Shown here piece after piece: positions 16,736 through 24,174 of a stretch of DNA of 64,000 nt. Source of the stretch: a virus. The stretch covers positions 157,448 through 221,447 of the IMG/VR virus record IMGVR_UViG_3300022921_000002; one strand, given 5' to 3'. Every line of letters starts with the position of its first letter. Within the stretch, counting starts at the first letter, position 1. The position numbers were made by a program, and so were the translations under genes. The notes under the pieces were generated by a model, which saw only the letters and a program-made list of their open reading frames with translations, was not told the origin of the DNA and ran no database searches.

Positions 16736-17155
16736 ATGAGTAAAGTAAAAAAGGCATTTTGGTTTTGCCTAGGAATTATTTTGGTAGGTGTGGCATATCT
16801 TGGTGTATTACTACCCGGTCTACCTTGGTCAACACCAATTCTAGGTGCAACATTCTGTTTTGCCAAATCAAGTGACAGACTGCATAATTGGATTATGAAT
16901 CATCCACGGTTCGGTCCATTTGTTAAAAACTGGGGTACATACCGTGTATATCCAACAGCGGCTAAATGGTTGATGGTTGCCGTAATGAGTACATCCTTGG
17001 CATTTATGTGGTTTGGTACAGGAAACGAAAAAGCAACATTATATCTGTTTATTACTTTTGCCTTAATTGTTACGTGGGCGTGGCGTTATCCAGGATCACA
17101 AGAAATTGCCGAAAAAAGAATTGCCGAAGGTAAAAAGATTGGTTGGCTAAAGTAA
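16736..17155 (+). CDS. DUF454 (YbaN-like) inner-membrane protein
   Basis: 139 residues from the ATG at 16736, which follows AAAAAGGAAA; an ATG at 16691 overlaps hemA by ATGA but gives a nonfamily extension. LGVLLPGLPWSTPILGATFCFAKSS matches the DUF454 core (GLP-TPF, FA+SS), and there are two or three membrane segments. The molecular role of DUF454 is unknown. Its position after the aminolevulinate synthase could be meaningful (transport or membrane step) or accidental. Confidence 0.8.
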   Translation: MSKVKKAFWFCLGIILVGVAYLGVLLPGLPWSTPILGATFCFAKSSDRLHNWIMNHPRFGPFVKNWGTYRVYPTAAKWLMVAVMSTSLAFMWFGTGNEKATLYLFITFALIVTWAWRYPGSQEIAEKRIAEGKKIGWLK

Positions 17156-17165
17156 ATAAATAAGA

Positions 17166-17360
17166 ATGGATCGCTGCAAAAAACAACACATTTTATTTGA
17201 AAAAATTAGTAATGGATCTTACAAAGCGATAGATACATGGTGTGGCAATGTGTTAGAAGATGAAACAGTTTGGTATTGCAGTGATGAATGTATGGAAAAA
17301 GGTGAAGAAGGAAAGCCTTTAAAATACAAGAAAGATTATAATGAAATAAGCATTGACTGA
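17166..17360 (+). CDS. Small Cys-containing unknown protein
   Basis: 64 residues with Cys at 4, 26, 38 and 42, the last pair as CSDEC, which may bind zinc. Preceded by an A-rich stretch without a strong ribosome site. No recognised family. Confidence 0.5.
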   Translation: MDRCKKQHILFEKISNGSYKAIDTWCGNVLEDETVWYCSDECMEKGEEGKPLKYKKDYNEISID

Positions 17361-17371
17361 GGAGTTATACT

Positions 17372-18394
17372 ATGAAGCGAATACTAATCACTGGTGGCGG
17401 TGGATTTATTGCTCACCATTTAATTAACCAGGTACTTATCCGAACAGACTGGGAAATTGTAACACTTGATCGGTTAGATTACAGTGGCAATCTCAATCGA
17501 CTCCATGATTTACTTCAGGACCGAACTCCTGCCGAACGTAAACGTGTACGGACAATCTTCCATGATTTAAAAGCAGAAATCAACCCAATGCTTGAAGCAG
17601 ACATTGGTAAGGTTGATATTATTGCTCACCTTGCCGCAGGTTCCCACGTTGACCGTTCAATCGAGCGTCCTATGGAATTTGTCATGGACAATGTAGTGGG
17701 TACAGCTAATCTTTTAGATTATGGCCGTAGGCAGGATAACCTTGAAAGGTTCTTATACTTTTCAACTGATGAAGTATTCGGCCCTGCACCTGATGGTATT
17801 AAGTATGACGAGTACGACCGTTATAATTGTACTAATCCTTACTCAGCATCTAAAGCTGGTGCTGAGGAATTGGCTGTTGCATACCAAAATACTTATAATA
17901 TGCCAATCTATATTACGCATACTATGAACGTATTTGGACAACGGCAACATCCTGAAAAGTTTATTCCAATGACTATTAGGAATGTTCGAGATGGCGGTAT
18001 GGTAACTATTCACAGTGATGAAACAAAAACAATTCCAGGATCACGCCATTACATCCATGCTGAAGATGTAGCTGATGCAACAATGTTCTTATTGGAACAC
18101 AACCGCACATTGGATATGACAAACAACACAGGAATTAAATGCCCTAAGTTTAATATCTGTGGTGCTACGGAATTAAACAATTTGGAACTTGCACAGCTTA
18201 TCGCTGATTCCCAAGGAAAGGAATTGAATTATCAATTTATGGATTTCCACAGTAGCCGTCCTGGTCACGATCTTCGATATGCACTCAGCGGTGATAGAAT
18301 GGCGAATATGGGATGGACACCTCAACCTGTTGAGAAAAGACTTGATGAAGTAGTACATTGGACATTAGAAAATAAAAGGTGGCTTGACATATGA
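17372..18394 (+). CDS. NAD-dependent nucleotide-sugar epimerase/dehydratase (RfbB-like)
   Basis: 340 residues of the extended SDR family. GGGGFIAHH near residue 8 binds NAD; STDEVFG and YSASK (Tyr/Lys catalytic pair, near residue 158) follow, with RHYIHAEDVADA downstream. Best fit is dTDP-glucose 4,6-dehydratase or a related 4,6-dehydratase. Starts the sugar cassette, GAGG ribosome site, and overlaps the next gene by 4 bases. The exact nucleotide sugar cannot be told from sequence. Confidence 0.85.
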   Translation: MKRILITGGGGFIAHHLINQVLIRTDWEIVTLDRLDYSGNLNRLHDLLQDRTPAERKRVRTIFHDLKAEINPMLEADIGKVDIIAHLAAGSHVDRSIERPMEFVMDNVVGTANLLDYGRRQDNLERFLYFSTDEVFGPAPDGIKYDEYDRYNCTNPYSASKAGAEELAVAYQNTYNMPIYITHTMNVFGQRQHPEKFIPMTIRNVRDGGMVTIHSDETKTIPGSRHYIHAEDVADATMFLLEHNRTLDMTNNTGIKCPKFNICGATELNNLELAQLIADSQGKELNYQFMDFHSSRPGHDLRYALSGDRMANMGWTPQPVEKRLDEVVHWTLENKRWLDI

Positions 18395-18954
18395 ATTGGG
18401 AAACATTTATAGAACAGAACTATGAGCATGCTTGCAATACAAAAACTGATATTGATGAGCATCTGCCAATCCTAAGAGCATTAGGTGACCAATGCGACCA
18501 TATTACAGAAATGGGTGTTAGGTTTGGTGCAAGTTCAAAAGCATTCTTATGCTGTGACGTAACACTTATTTCATATGATATTGAATATAACGAACAAGTA
18601 AATAGATTATTTGAAATTGCAAAAGATGCTGGTAAATCGGTTGAGTACATTATTCAAGATGTTCTCAAAACAGAAATTGTACCAACTGACTTGTTGTTTA
18701 TTGATACATGGCACTCAAACGAGCAATTGAGACAAGAACTTGCATTGCACGGAAATCAAGCACAGAAATTTCTAGTGTTCCATGATACACAAACTTATGG
18801 TCTTCAAGATGAAAGTTGGAATAAGATTAAACCGAGTGAACCGGGGTGTGGTTTGTTACCTGCCATTATTGATTTTATAATTGAAAATCCGCATTGGCAA
18901 TTCCATACACACCGAACAAATTGTAATGGACTGACTGTATTAGAGAGAAGATAA
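18391..18954 (+). CDS. Class I SAM methyltransferase-like protein
   Basis: 187 residues. ITEMGVRFGASSKAFL resembles the SAM-binding motif I, followed by YDIEYN (acid at the end of strand 2), and LLFIDTWHSNEQLRQEL as motif IV. This fits the Methyltransf_24/CmcI-like group, often found beside glycosyltransferases. It overlaps the dehydratase and the GT17 gene, so it likely modifies the same glycan. Substrate unknown. Confidence 0.65.
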   Translation: MNWETFIEQNYEHACNTKTDIDEHLPILRALGDQCDHITEMGVRFGASSKAFLCCDVTLISYDIEYNEQVNRLFEIAKDAGKSVEYIIQDVLKTEIVPTDLLFIDTWHSNEQLRQELALHGNQAQKFLVFHDTQTYGLQDESWNKIKPSEPGCGLLPAIIDFIIENPHWQFHTHRTNCNGLTVLERR

Positions 18955-20501
18955 TGATTGTAGATTGCTTTCCGTTTTTTGCACCGACAAATGAAGAAAT
19001 ACTATATTTAAGAGTTAACCTACTCAAAGATGTTGTTGATAAATTTATTATTGTTGAAAGTAACAAAACTCATAGTGGTGAACCTGTTGAGCGTCGGTTC
19101 CTTGAGATTGCTCGTAATCAAGGTTTGCCGATGGAAAAGATCATTTATATTGAGCATGATATTCCTGAAACTGAAGATTTAAAAACATTAGCAATTGATA
19201 GAGTAAACGCAGGTACTAATAAAAATAATATTGATTCATTATATGCAAGAGTACGTGAGCGTTTACAAAAAGATGCTTGTATCAATGCTTTTAATCAATT
19301 TAATGATGATGACGTTTTTATCTATGGTGATGCCGATGAGATTATCAATCCTCAGCATGTGGAATGGTTAGCAAACCTGTGCCGCGCCAATACATCCGTG
19401 ATTTTAAAAATACCTCTTGTTTATTTACAAGGTCGTGCAGATCTGCGTGTCCATCACCGCAATGGTCAACCGCTTATTTGGATGCGTGCTATGTTCTTTG
19501 CAACAAAGGGACAGATATGGAAAAATGGTGGTTTTAATAATATTCGTTGTGGTAATATGCAGGATGATGTTAGATTTCCTATTCAAGATGGTAAAGTCAT
19601 ACAGGATCTTGGGTGGCATTTGGCATGGATGGGAACAAACGACCAACGTAATAAAAAAGCACGTTCATTTGCTCATGCCTTTGATAAATTCCAATGGATG
19701 AAGAAACAAGATGATTTTGTGAACGGTGGATACGAAAAACATTTCAATAGCAATGATCCAGTTGAAGGTGGTATTGCACCTGATGGAAATCCTGGGCATA
19801 TATTGAAAAGATATCCTCTCGATAAATTACCAAAAATGCTACTTGATACTCCATACCTTAGTAAATTCTTTTTACCTGAAGTTGATATAATGAAAGAGTT
19901 TACGTTTAATCACTGTGTTTGTTATTGGTGCCAAAAATTGGATTGGCCTTTGATGTATGATCTTGACGGCGATGGTAAAAAGACATGGTTTGAAATACCA
20001 CGGAGTTGTTCTGTCACAGTAAAAGAAAGTCATCCTAACCGCAAGCAAGTTAGCCAGGATGATCCTGAGTACAAAAATGCAAAAAAACCACTCATTATAT
20101 TTACAGAACCCGTTGAAAGGTTTTTGTCTTGTATGAACGTATATCTTGTACCAGGTCAACGGTATTACGATTATGGTAAAGATATTTTTAAATCATTTGA
20201 TGTTAATCTTGAAGATTGTACCAAACAAGAAAAGATTGATTATTTCTTTACACATTTAAATAAGGTGTGTTCTTATCATCAAGTACACCATTTCCATCCG
20301 CAAGTTAGATTTATTGATTTTGAAACATTTGATGAGTTTACGGTTATCAACAAACACGAAACAAGTAATTATCTTGGAACTGACCGTGTAATGAATAAAA
20401 CAACAAAAGAAATAAATGAAAGCGATTTAACCAAAGATCAACTTGACTTCATACGTTGGGTTTATCGAGAAGATTACGAGTTCTTTAAAAATTATGGCTA
20501 A
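18954..20501 (+). CDS. GT17 glycosyltransferase fused to sulfotransferase-like domain
   Basis: 515 residues. Residues 1-310 match GT17: DCFPFFAPTNEEILYLRVN start, VESNKTHSG, and GDADEI (about 124) as the metal-binding acid motif. Residues 320-515 look like a Sulfotransfer_2 domain: IPRSCSVTVKES in the place of the PAPS 5'-phosphosulfate loop, EPVERFLSC as the 3'-phosphate motif and LDFIRWVYREDYEFF at the end. The loop is degenerate compared with PKxxST, so activity is uncertain. A sugar-adding and sulfating bifunctional enzyme is inferred. Confidence 0.75.
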   Translation: MIVDCFPFFAPTNEEILYLRVNLLKDVVDKFIIVESNKTHSGEPVERRFLEIARNQGLPMEKIIYIEHDIPETEDLKTLAIDRVNAGTNKNNIDSLYARVRERLQKDACINAFNQFNDDDVFIYGDADEIINPQHVEWLANLCRANTSVILKIPLVYLQGRADLRVHHRNGQPLIWMRAMFFATKGQIWKNGGFNNIRCGNMQDDVRFPIQDGKVIQDLGWHLAWMGTNDQRNKKARSFAHAFDKFQWMKKQDDFVNGGYEKHFNSNDPVEGGIAPDGNPGHILKRYPLDKLPKMLLDTPYLSKFFLPEVDIMKEFTFNHCVCYWCQKLDWPLMYDLDGDGKKTWFEIPRSCSVTVKESHPNRKQVSQDDPEYKNAKKPLIIFTEPVERFLSCMNVYLVPGQRYYDYGKDIFKSFDVNLEDCTKQEKIDYFFTHLNKVCSYHQVHHFHPQVRFIDFETFDEFTVINKHETSNYLGTDRVMNKTTKEINESDLTKDQLDFIRWVYREDYEFFKNYG

Positions 20502-20727
20502 AAGAGATAACAGCGCAAAAGTAATTCAAAAATTACAATATGACATTGACCAGGAAAAAAAGCAAAAGGCAATATATCGTAAAGAGATTGATGAGCTTCG
20601 GCAACAAAAGATGATGTTATTTGAAACAATGGTTGCACTTGTGGATGACGATACATATTGGTCAGATGATGCTAAACAGTCTGGTATTATAAACCGTTTG
20701 AAAAAAGTGCTACAACAAACCAAATAA
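20494..20727 (+). CDS. Small coiled-coil unknown protein
   Basis: 77 residues from the ATG at 20494, overlapping the end of the GT17 gene by 8 bases. The first half is a charged coiled coil (KVIQKLQYDIDQEKKQKAIY), followed by a helix ending in Lys. No known family. An in-frame upstream ATG at 20443 would lie deep in the previous gene. Confidence 0.5.
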   Translation: MAKRDNSAKVIQKLQYDIDQEKKQKAIYRKEIDELRQQKMMLFETMVALVDDDTYWSDDAKQSGIINRLKKVLQQTK

Positions 20728-20730
20728 CTA

Positions 20731-20760
20731 TTGACATTACTAATAGAATCAGTTTATATT
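20731..20760 (+). promoter_or_regulatory. Sigma70-like promoter with TAGAATCA elements
   Basis: TTGACA at 20731 and TATATT at 20755-20760 (18-base spacer, or TTATAT with 17). TAGAATCA occurs in the spacer and again directly after the -10 box. It drives the secreted hydrolase gene at 20793. Confidence 0.7.
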
Positions 20761-20792
20761 AGAATCATAATAAATATAAACTTGAGGTAGTA

Positions 20793-21329
20793 ATGTTAAA
20801 TTTTGTCAAAAATACACCGATCGCAGTAACACAATCTGTTATCCGAATAATCCTTGTTCTAGGACTTGTAGTTGCTGCTAGCACAAGCCAAGCAGAAGCA
20901 CAACGGATTGTTGGATTTAATCCATTAGAATTCCCTGAAGAGCACTGTCTTGCCTTAAATATTTACTACGAAGCACGAGGTAGTAACCTGGCAGATAAAG
21001 CAGCTGTTGCTGATGTTGTTATAAATCGTATGAATGATACACGTTACCCAAATACAATTTGTGGTGTAGTACAAGACGGTTATGTTAAAGGTCGCCGTGA
21101 TTGCCAGTTTAGCTGGTACTGTGACGGAAAATCTGATGTTCCCATAGATCTTGACCGTTGGTCAGAAGCACAGAATATTGCGTTTGCAATGACAAAATGG
21201 AGTGAGTTCCGTGGCATCAGTGAAGGTGCAACTCATTACCATGCCGATTATGTACGTCCTTATTGGGCTTCAAGTCTACAACTTGTTGGTACAATCGGCC
21301 GTCACGTTTTTTACCGGTGGAATAAATAA
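20793..21329 (+). CDS. Secreted cell wall hydrolase, SleB/Hydrolase_2 family
   Basis: 178 residues. A signal peptide (residues 1-36, ending SQAEAQ) precedes a SleB-like catalytic domain: LALNIYYEARGS with the catalytic Glu, ADVVINRMND, and CQFSWYCDGKSD. SleB enzymes are lytic transglycosylases or amidase-like peptidoglycan hydrolases. It has its own promoter outside the late lysis region, so it may act earlier or in superinfection control, besides the GH19 endolysin. GAGGTAG ribosome site. Confidence 0.85.
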   Translation: MLNFVKNTPIAVTQSVIRIILVLGLVVAASTSQAEAQRIVGFNPLEFPEEHCLALNIYYEARGSNLADKAAVADVVINRMNDTRYPNTICGVVQDGYVKGRRDCQFSWYCDGKSDVPIDLDRWSEAQNIAFAMTKWSEFRGISEGATHYHADYVRPYWASSLQLVGTIGRHVFYRWNK

Positions 21330-21461
21330 ATGATTGAAATAGTCGGAATATTCCGTGAAGAAGTAATTAAGAAAACATTCAAATGCCCTTTAGATGCAGG
21401 TGAGTTTAAAGATTTTCTTGATGCACAATACCCAATTAAAGTAATATGGAGGAAGATATAA
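21330..21461 (+). CDS. 43-residue unknown protein
   Basis: Begins one base after the hydrolase stop (TAAATG) and ends overlapping the next start. The product MIEIVGIFREEVIKK... is a compact alpha/beta-like peptide with one Cys. No recognised family; coding is supported by tight packing on both sides. Confidence 0.45.
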   Translation: MIEIVGIFREEVIKKTFKCPLDAGEFKDFLDAQYPIKVIWRKI

Positions 21462-21772
21462 TGTCAGAAGAAAGATACGTTGTTGTTACATCAGTTTCTC
21501 AATTTAGAATACGGCATGCTATTCCAATGAGTAAATTACAAGAACTCAATCCTGATATGCCTGTTGATCCCAAATGGGCTGAAGATACTGTTGTAATGAA
21601 TGAAGTAAAAGAATTTTCACAAACTCATCTTGGTGATACTATTATGGATACGTTTGTTCTTGATGAAGAAAGAGTACTTCAACTGTTTGACCGTGATAAT
21701 GATTATCTATCAGAATGGGATACAGAAAAGAAATTAAACTGGATCCATGATTGGAAGGAAAAACCACTGTGA
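21461..21772 (+). CDS. Unknown acidic protein
   Basis: 103 residues from the ATG at 21461, which follows GGAGGAAG; the in-frame ATG at 21446 lies before that site. Acidic, with VVVTSVSQFRIRHAIPMSKL at the start. The three small genes here are coupled by overlaps. No family recognised. Confidence 0.5.
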   Translation: MSEERYVVVTSVSQFRIRHAIPMSKLQELNPDMPVDPKWAEDTVVMNEVKEFSQTHLGDTIMDTFVLDEERVLQLFDRDNDYLSEWDTEKKLNWIHDWKEKPL

Positions 21773-21966
21773 CCCATTCCGTCGAAGAACTATATGAAAA
21801 GATAAATGTATTATATAACAAAGGAATAGAATTACACCGTGAAAGGTACCGTGTAGCAGGCAGTTATGATGAAATACAATGTCAGTATATGGTTGACGAT
21901 ATAAAAGCATTGGCACGCGAGATTGAACATGGTCCTATTGATTTAAATAGAGATTTTAGTAAGTAA
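21769..21966 (+). CDS. Unknown helical protein
   Basis: 65 residues from a GTG whose GTGA overlaps the previous stop; GGAAGG lies upstream. A TTG at 21751 is a less likely start. Predicted helical (SVEELYEKINVLYNKGIE), no membrane segment, no family recognised. Confidence 0.5.
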   Translation: MTHSVEELYEKINVLYNKGIELHRERYRVAGSYDEIQCQYMVDDIKALAREIEHGPIDLNRDFSK

Positions 21967-21967
21967 A

Positions 21968-22285
21968 ATGGAACATAAAGAATTAACACCTGACTGTTGG
22001 GTGGTAATAAGATCAAATAATACAGAGCCTCCGCATTATAGATTGCTTGTAGGTTTTGAAGAAAAAGATGAATATAAAGTTAGCACAAAGATTGAATCCT
22101 GTGAAGCTGTACAGAAAGATTATGTGTTTACAACCGACAAGGTAAAATATTTTTGTAATGACAAGAACCGTGGTTTAAGACCAGTTATTAACCACGTATA
22201 TCTTTCAATGGTTGACTCAAGTCAGCATGACATAACATTAGTCAGAAACGATGAGTATTTCTCACTACTACATTATATGGAATAA
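21968..22285 (+). CDS. Unknown protein
   Basis: 105 residues, mixed alpha/beta, starting MEHKELTPDCWVVIRSNNTE. The beginning suggests a small beta-barrel domain similar to other T4-like hypothetical proteins, but I cannot name it. One-base gap from the previous gene and four bases to the next. Confidence 0.5.
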   Translation: MEHKELTPDCWVVIRSNNTEPPHYRLLVGFEEKDEYKVSTKIESCEAVQKDYVFTTDKVKYFCNDKNRGLRPVINHVYLSMVDSSQHDITLVRNDEYFSLLHYME

Positions 22286-22288
22286 AAT

Positions 22289-23056
22289 ATGAAAATTTTG
22301 ATATGCGGCCATGGTTTCGTTGGTAAGGCTCACGGGTTATTTTTATCATCACACCATGATATTAAAGTGTATGATCCACAATTGGGTTATAAAGATACTA
22401 CAGTATTTAATGATGCTGACGCAGTTATTATTGCCGTTTCCACTCCCGAAGGTGAAGATGGTCAATGCGATATGTCAAATGTGTATGACACAATCGAGCG
22501 CATTATGCCAGGAACACCTGTTCTTATAAAATCAACGGTCAGTCTTGAAGGTTGGCGGTTGATTAACCGTGCCTATCCAAATGAATTTATTACCTTTTCT
22601 CCCGAATACCTCCGAGCAGATTATGCTATGGAAGATTTTAAAAATCAAAAAAGTATAGCTGTAGGTGGCGGTGATGTTAATTTATGGGTTGGTATATTAT
22701 CAGAATCATTAGAAATACGTGTTGATATTATGAACCCCGAGGTACTTATTTTAAACAAGTATTTTAGAAATGCGTTTTTGGCAATGAAAGTTGCCTTCTT
22801 TGAACAGATGTATGATATGGCGATTACGTCAGGTGTTGATCCGCACGAATTATTGGCAACTGTTTCAGATGATAAACGTATTGGTAAAAGTCATACATAT
22901 ATTAATACAAATGACCGAGGTTTCGGTGGTCATTGTTTCCCAAAAGATACATCAGCTTTATTGGCAACAGGCCATCAAATGGGTTACGACTTGTCCATCT
23001 TATCCGAGGCAATGCAATACAATGAAAGGTTGCGAAATGAGAAAAATAATATATGA
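22289..23056 (+). CDS. UDP-glucose/GDP-mannose dehydrogenase-like protein, short form
   Basis: 255 residues, against about 390-430 for full-length enzymes. The Rossmann motif (GHGFVGKAHG), STPEGEDG, KSTVS, EYLRADYA and the catalytic GFGGHCFPKDT (Cys near 215) are all there; the C-terminal UDP-binding domain is missing. It may still oxidise a smaller substrate, pair with another subunit or be a trimmed enzyme. It lies in the sugar cassette and overlaps the next small gene. Confidence 0.8.
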   Translation: MKILICGHGFVGKAHGLFLSSHHDIKVYDPQLGYKDTTVFNDADAVIIAVSTPEGEDGQCDMSNVYDTIERIMPGTPVLIKSTVSLEGWRLINRAYPNEFITFSPEYLRADYAMEDFKNQKSIAVGGGDVNLWVGILSESLEIRVDIMNPEVLILNKYFRNAFLAMKVAFFEQMYDMAITSGVDPHELLATVSDDKRIGKSHTYINTNDRGFGGHCFPKDTSALLATGHQMGYDLSILSEAMQYNERLRNEKNNI

Positions 23057-23246
23057 CAATATCTGCGAAGTCGTAAGTACACGGACCGATGTTATAGTTG
23101 AAGCTGAAGCCGATAATATGAGACCAGGAGTTTCATTTGAAGCATATGTAGCAAACAATAAAATTAAAATGAAATGGAACGGCAAGATTTACGTTGGTAA
23201 TGTGTCAGGTATGGAATTTACATCAACAGGACCTAAAGAACTATGA
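23037..23246 (+). CDS. Unknown small protein
   Basis: 69 residues from the ATG at 23037, in an out-of-frame overlap of 20 bases with the dehydrogenase; ATG at 23022 is an alternative. Beta-rich, with MKWNGKIYVGNVSGMEF. Followed by a 4-base overlap with the cytidylyltransferase. No family recognised. Confidence 0.5.
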   Translation: MRKIIYDNICEVVSTRTDVIVEAEADNMRPGVSFEAYVANNKIKMKWNGKIYVGNVSGMEFTSTGPKEL

Positions 23247-23650
23247 AGGTGGGGTTTACTGCATCGGCATTTGATTTACTCCACGCAGGACACGTTCAAA
23301 TGTTAAGAGATGCAAGAGAACAATGTGACTTTTTGATATGCGGATTGCAAATTGATCCGACATTAGACCGAGCCGATAAGAATGCTCCTGTGCAAAATAT
23401 AGTTGAAAGATATACACAATTAAAAGCAATTAGTTACGTTGATGAGATCATTCCGTATTTGACAGAATCAGATCTTTGTGATATATTATCAATGTACCAC
23501 ATAGATGTTCGTATTCTAGGTGTTGAGTACAAAGAAAAAGATTTCACAGGTAAAGACATATGCCGCAAACGTGGCATTGATTTATATTTTAATAAACGAG
23601 ATCACCGTTTTAGTACAAGTGATTTAAGAAGGAGAGTTTGTAATGACTGA
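23243..23650 (+). CDS. Cytidylyltransferase, TagD/glycerol-3-phosphate type
   Basis: 135 residues. GFTASAFDLLHAGHVQML carries the HxGH nucleotide-binding motif; RYTQLKAISYVDEIIP and STSDLRRRV (the RTxGISTT-like end) complete the small TagD fold. Such enzymes make CDP-glycerol or CDP-alcohols for polymer building. Located between a UDP-sugar dehydrogenase and a carbamoyltransferase, so a surface-polymer role is likely. Substrate not determinable. Confidence 0.8.
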   Translation: MKVGFTASAFDLLHAGHVQMLRDAREQCDFLICGLQIDPTLDRADKNAPVQNIVERYTQLKAISYVDEIIPYLTESDLCDILSMYHIDVRILGVEYKEKDFTGKDICRKRGIDLYFNKRDHRFSTSDLRRRVCND

Positions 23651-23822
23651 TGGACCATTTAAAGCGGCATTTGATGCAGATACTACCGGCGTAGTGCATC
23701 GTGAGATTATAACCTATCGTATGAAGAACGGTATGATGGTAAAAGAAACCGCATGCCGTGATTACTATAAATCTGGTGATTACCATGATAGCATATCAAC
23801 ACAACCGTTGGTGCAACGATGA
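23643..23822 (+). CDS. 59-residue unknown protein
   Basis: Starts 8 bases inside the previous gene after GGAGAG and ends with an ATGA overlap onto the next gene. The start MTDGPFKAAFDADTTG resembles a short conserved phage protein. No catalytic motif. Confidence 0.5.
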   Translation: MTDGPFKAAFDADTTGVVHREIITYRMKNGMMVKETACRDYYKSGDYHDSISTQPLVQR

Positions 23823-24001
23823 GTGATGAGCAATGGCAAATAGATTCTGATATGCTGATTCAACTTCATAATACCGCAAGGATTATGGAACAATCCGATA
23901 ATACGGCAGGTAATGAACTCCGACAAATTGCCGACCGTTTTAGTACACTAATTAAAAATGCACATAGTCGAAGACATTGGTGCAATGGGAATGAGAAATA
24001 A
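23819..24001 (+). CDS. 60-residue helical unknown protein
   Basis: Predicted fully helical (LIQLHNTARIMEQ). It overlaps its neighbours by four bases and one base. No recognised family. Confidence 0.45.
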   Translation: MSDEQWQIDSDMLIQLHNTARIMEQSDNTAGNELRQIADRFSTLIKNAHSRRHWCNGNEK

Positions 24002-24174
24002 TGTTTAAATTGTTTAAATCTAATACAGACGCAGAAATTGATTTTGGGCAAGATGTATCAATGGTACCACAGATTGAAATAGTACCTGAGCCATCATTAT
24101 CAGATATGCTCAAATTGGTTGAAGAACGTCTTGACCGTATTGAAAGTAAAATTGACAAACTACTCAATGAGTAA
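24001..24174 (+). CDS. 57-residue unknown protein with C-terminal coiled coil
   Basis: Starts on the last base of the previous stop. A short basic start (MFKLFKS) is followed by an acidic linker and a C-terminal helix (LVEERLDRIESKIDKLL). Resembles small anchor or adaptor peptides; no family named. Confidence 0.45.
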   Translation: MFKLFKSNTDAEIDFGQDVSMVPQIEIVPEPSLSDMLKLVEERLDRIESKIDKLLNE

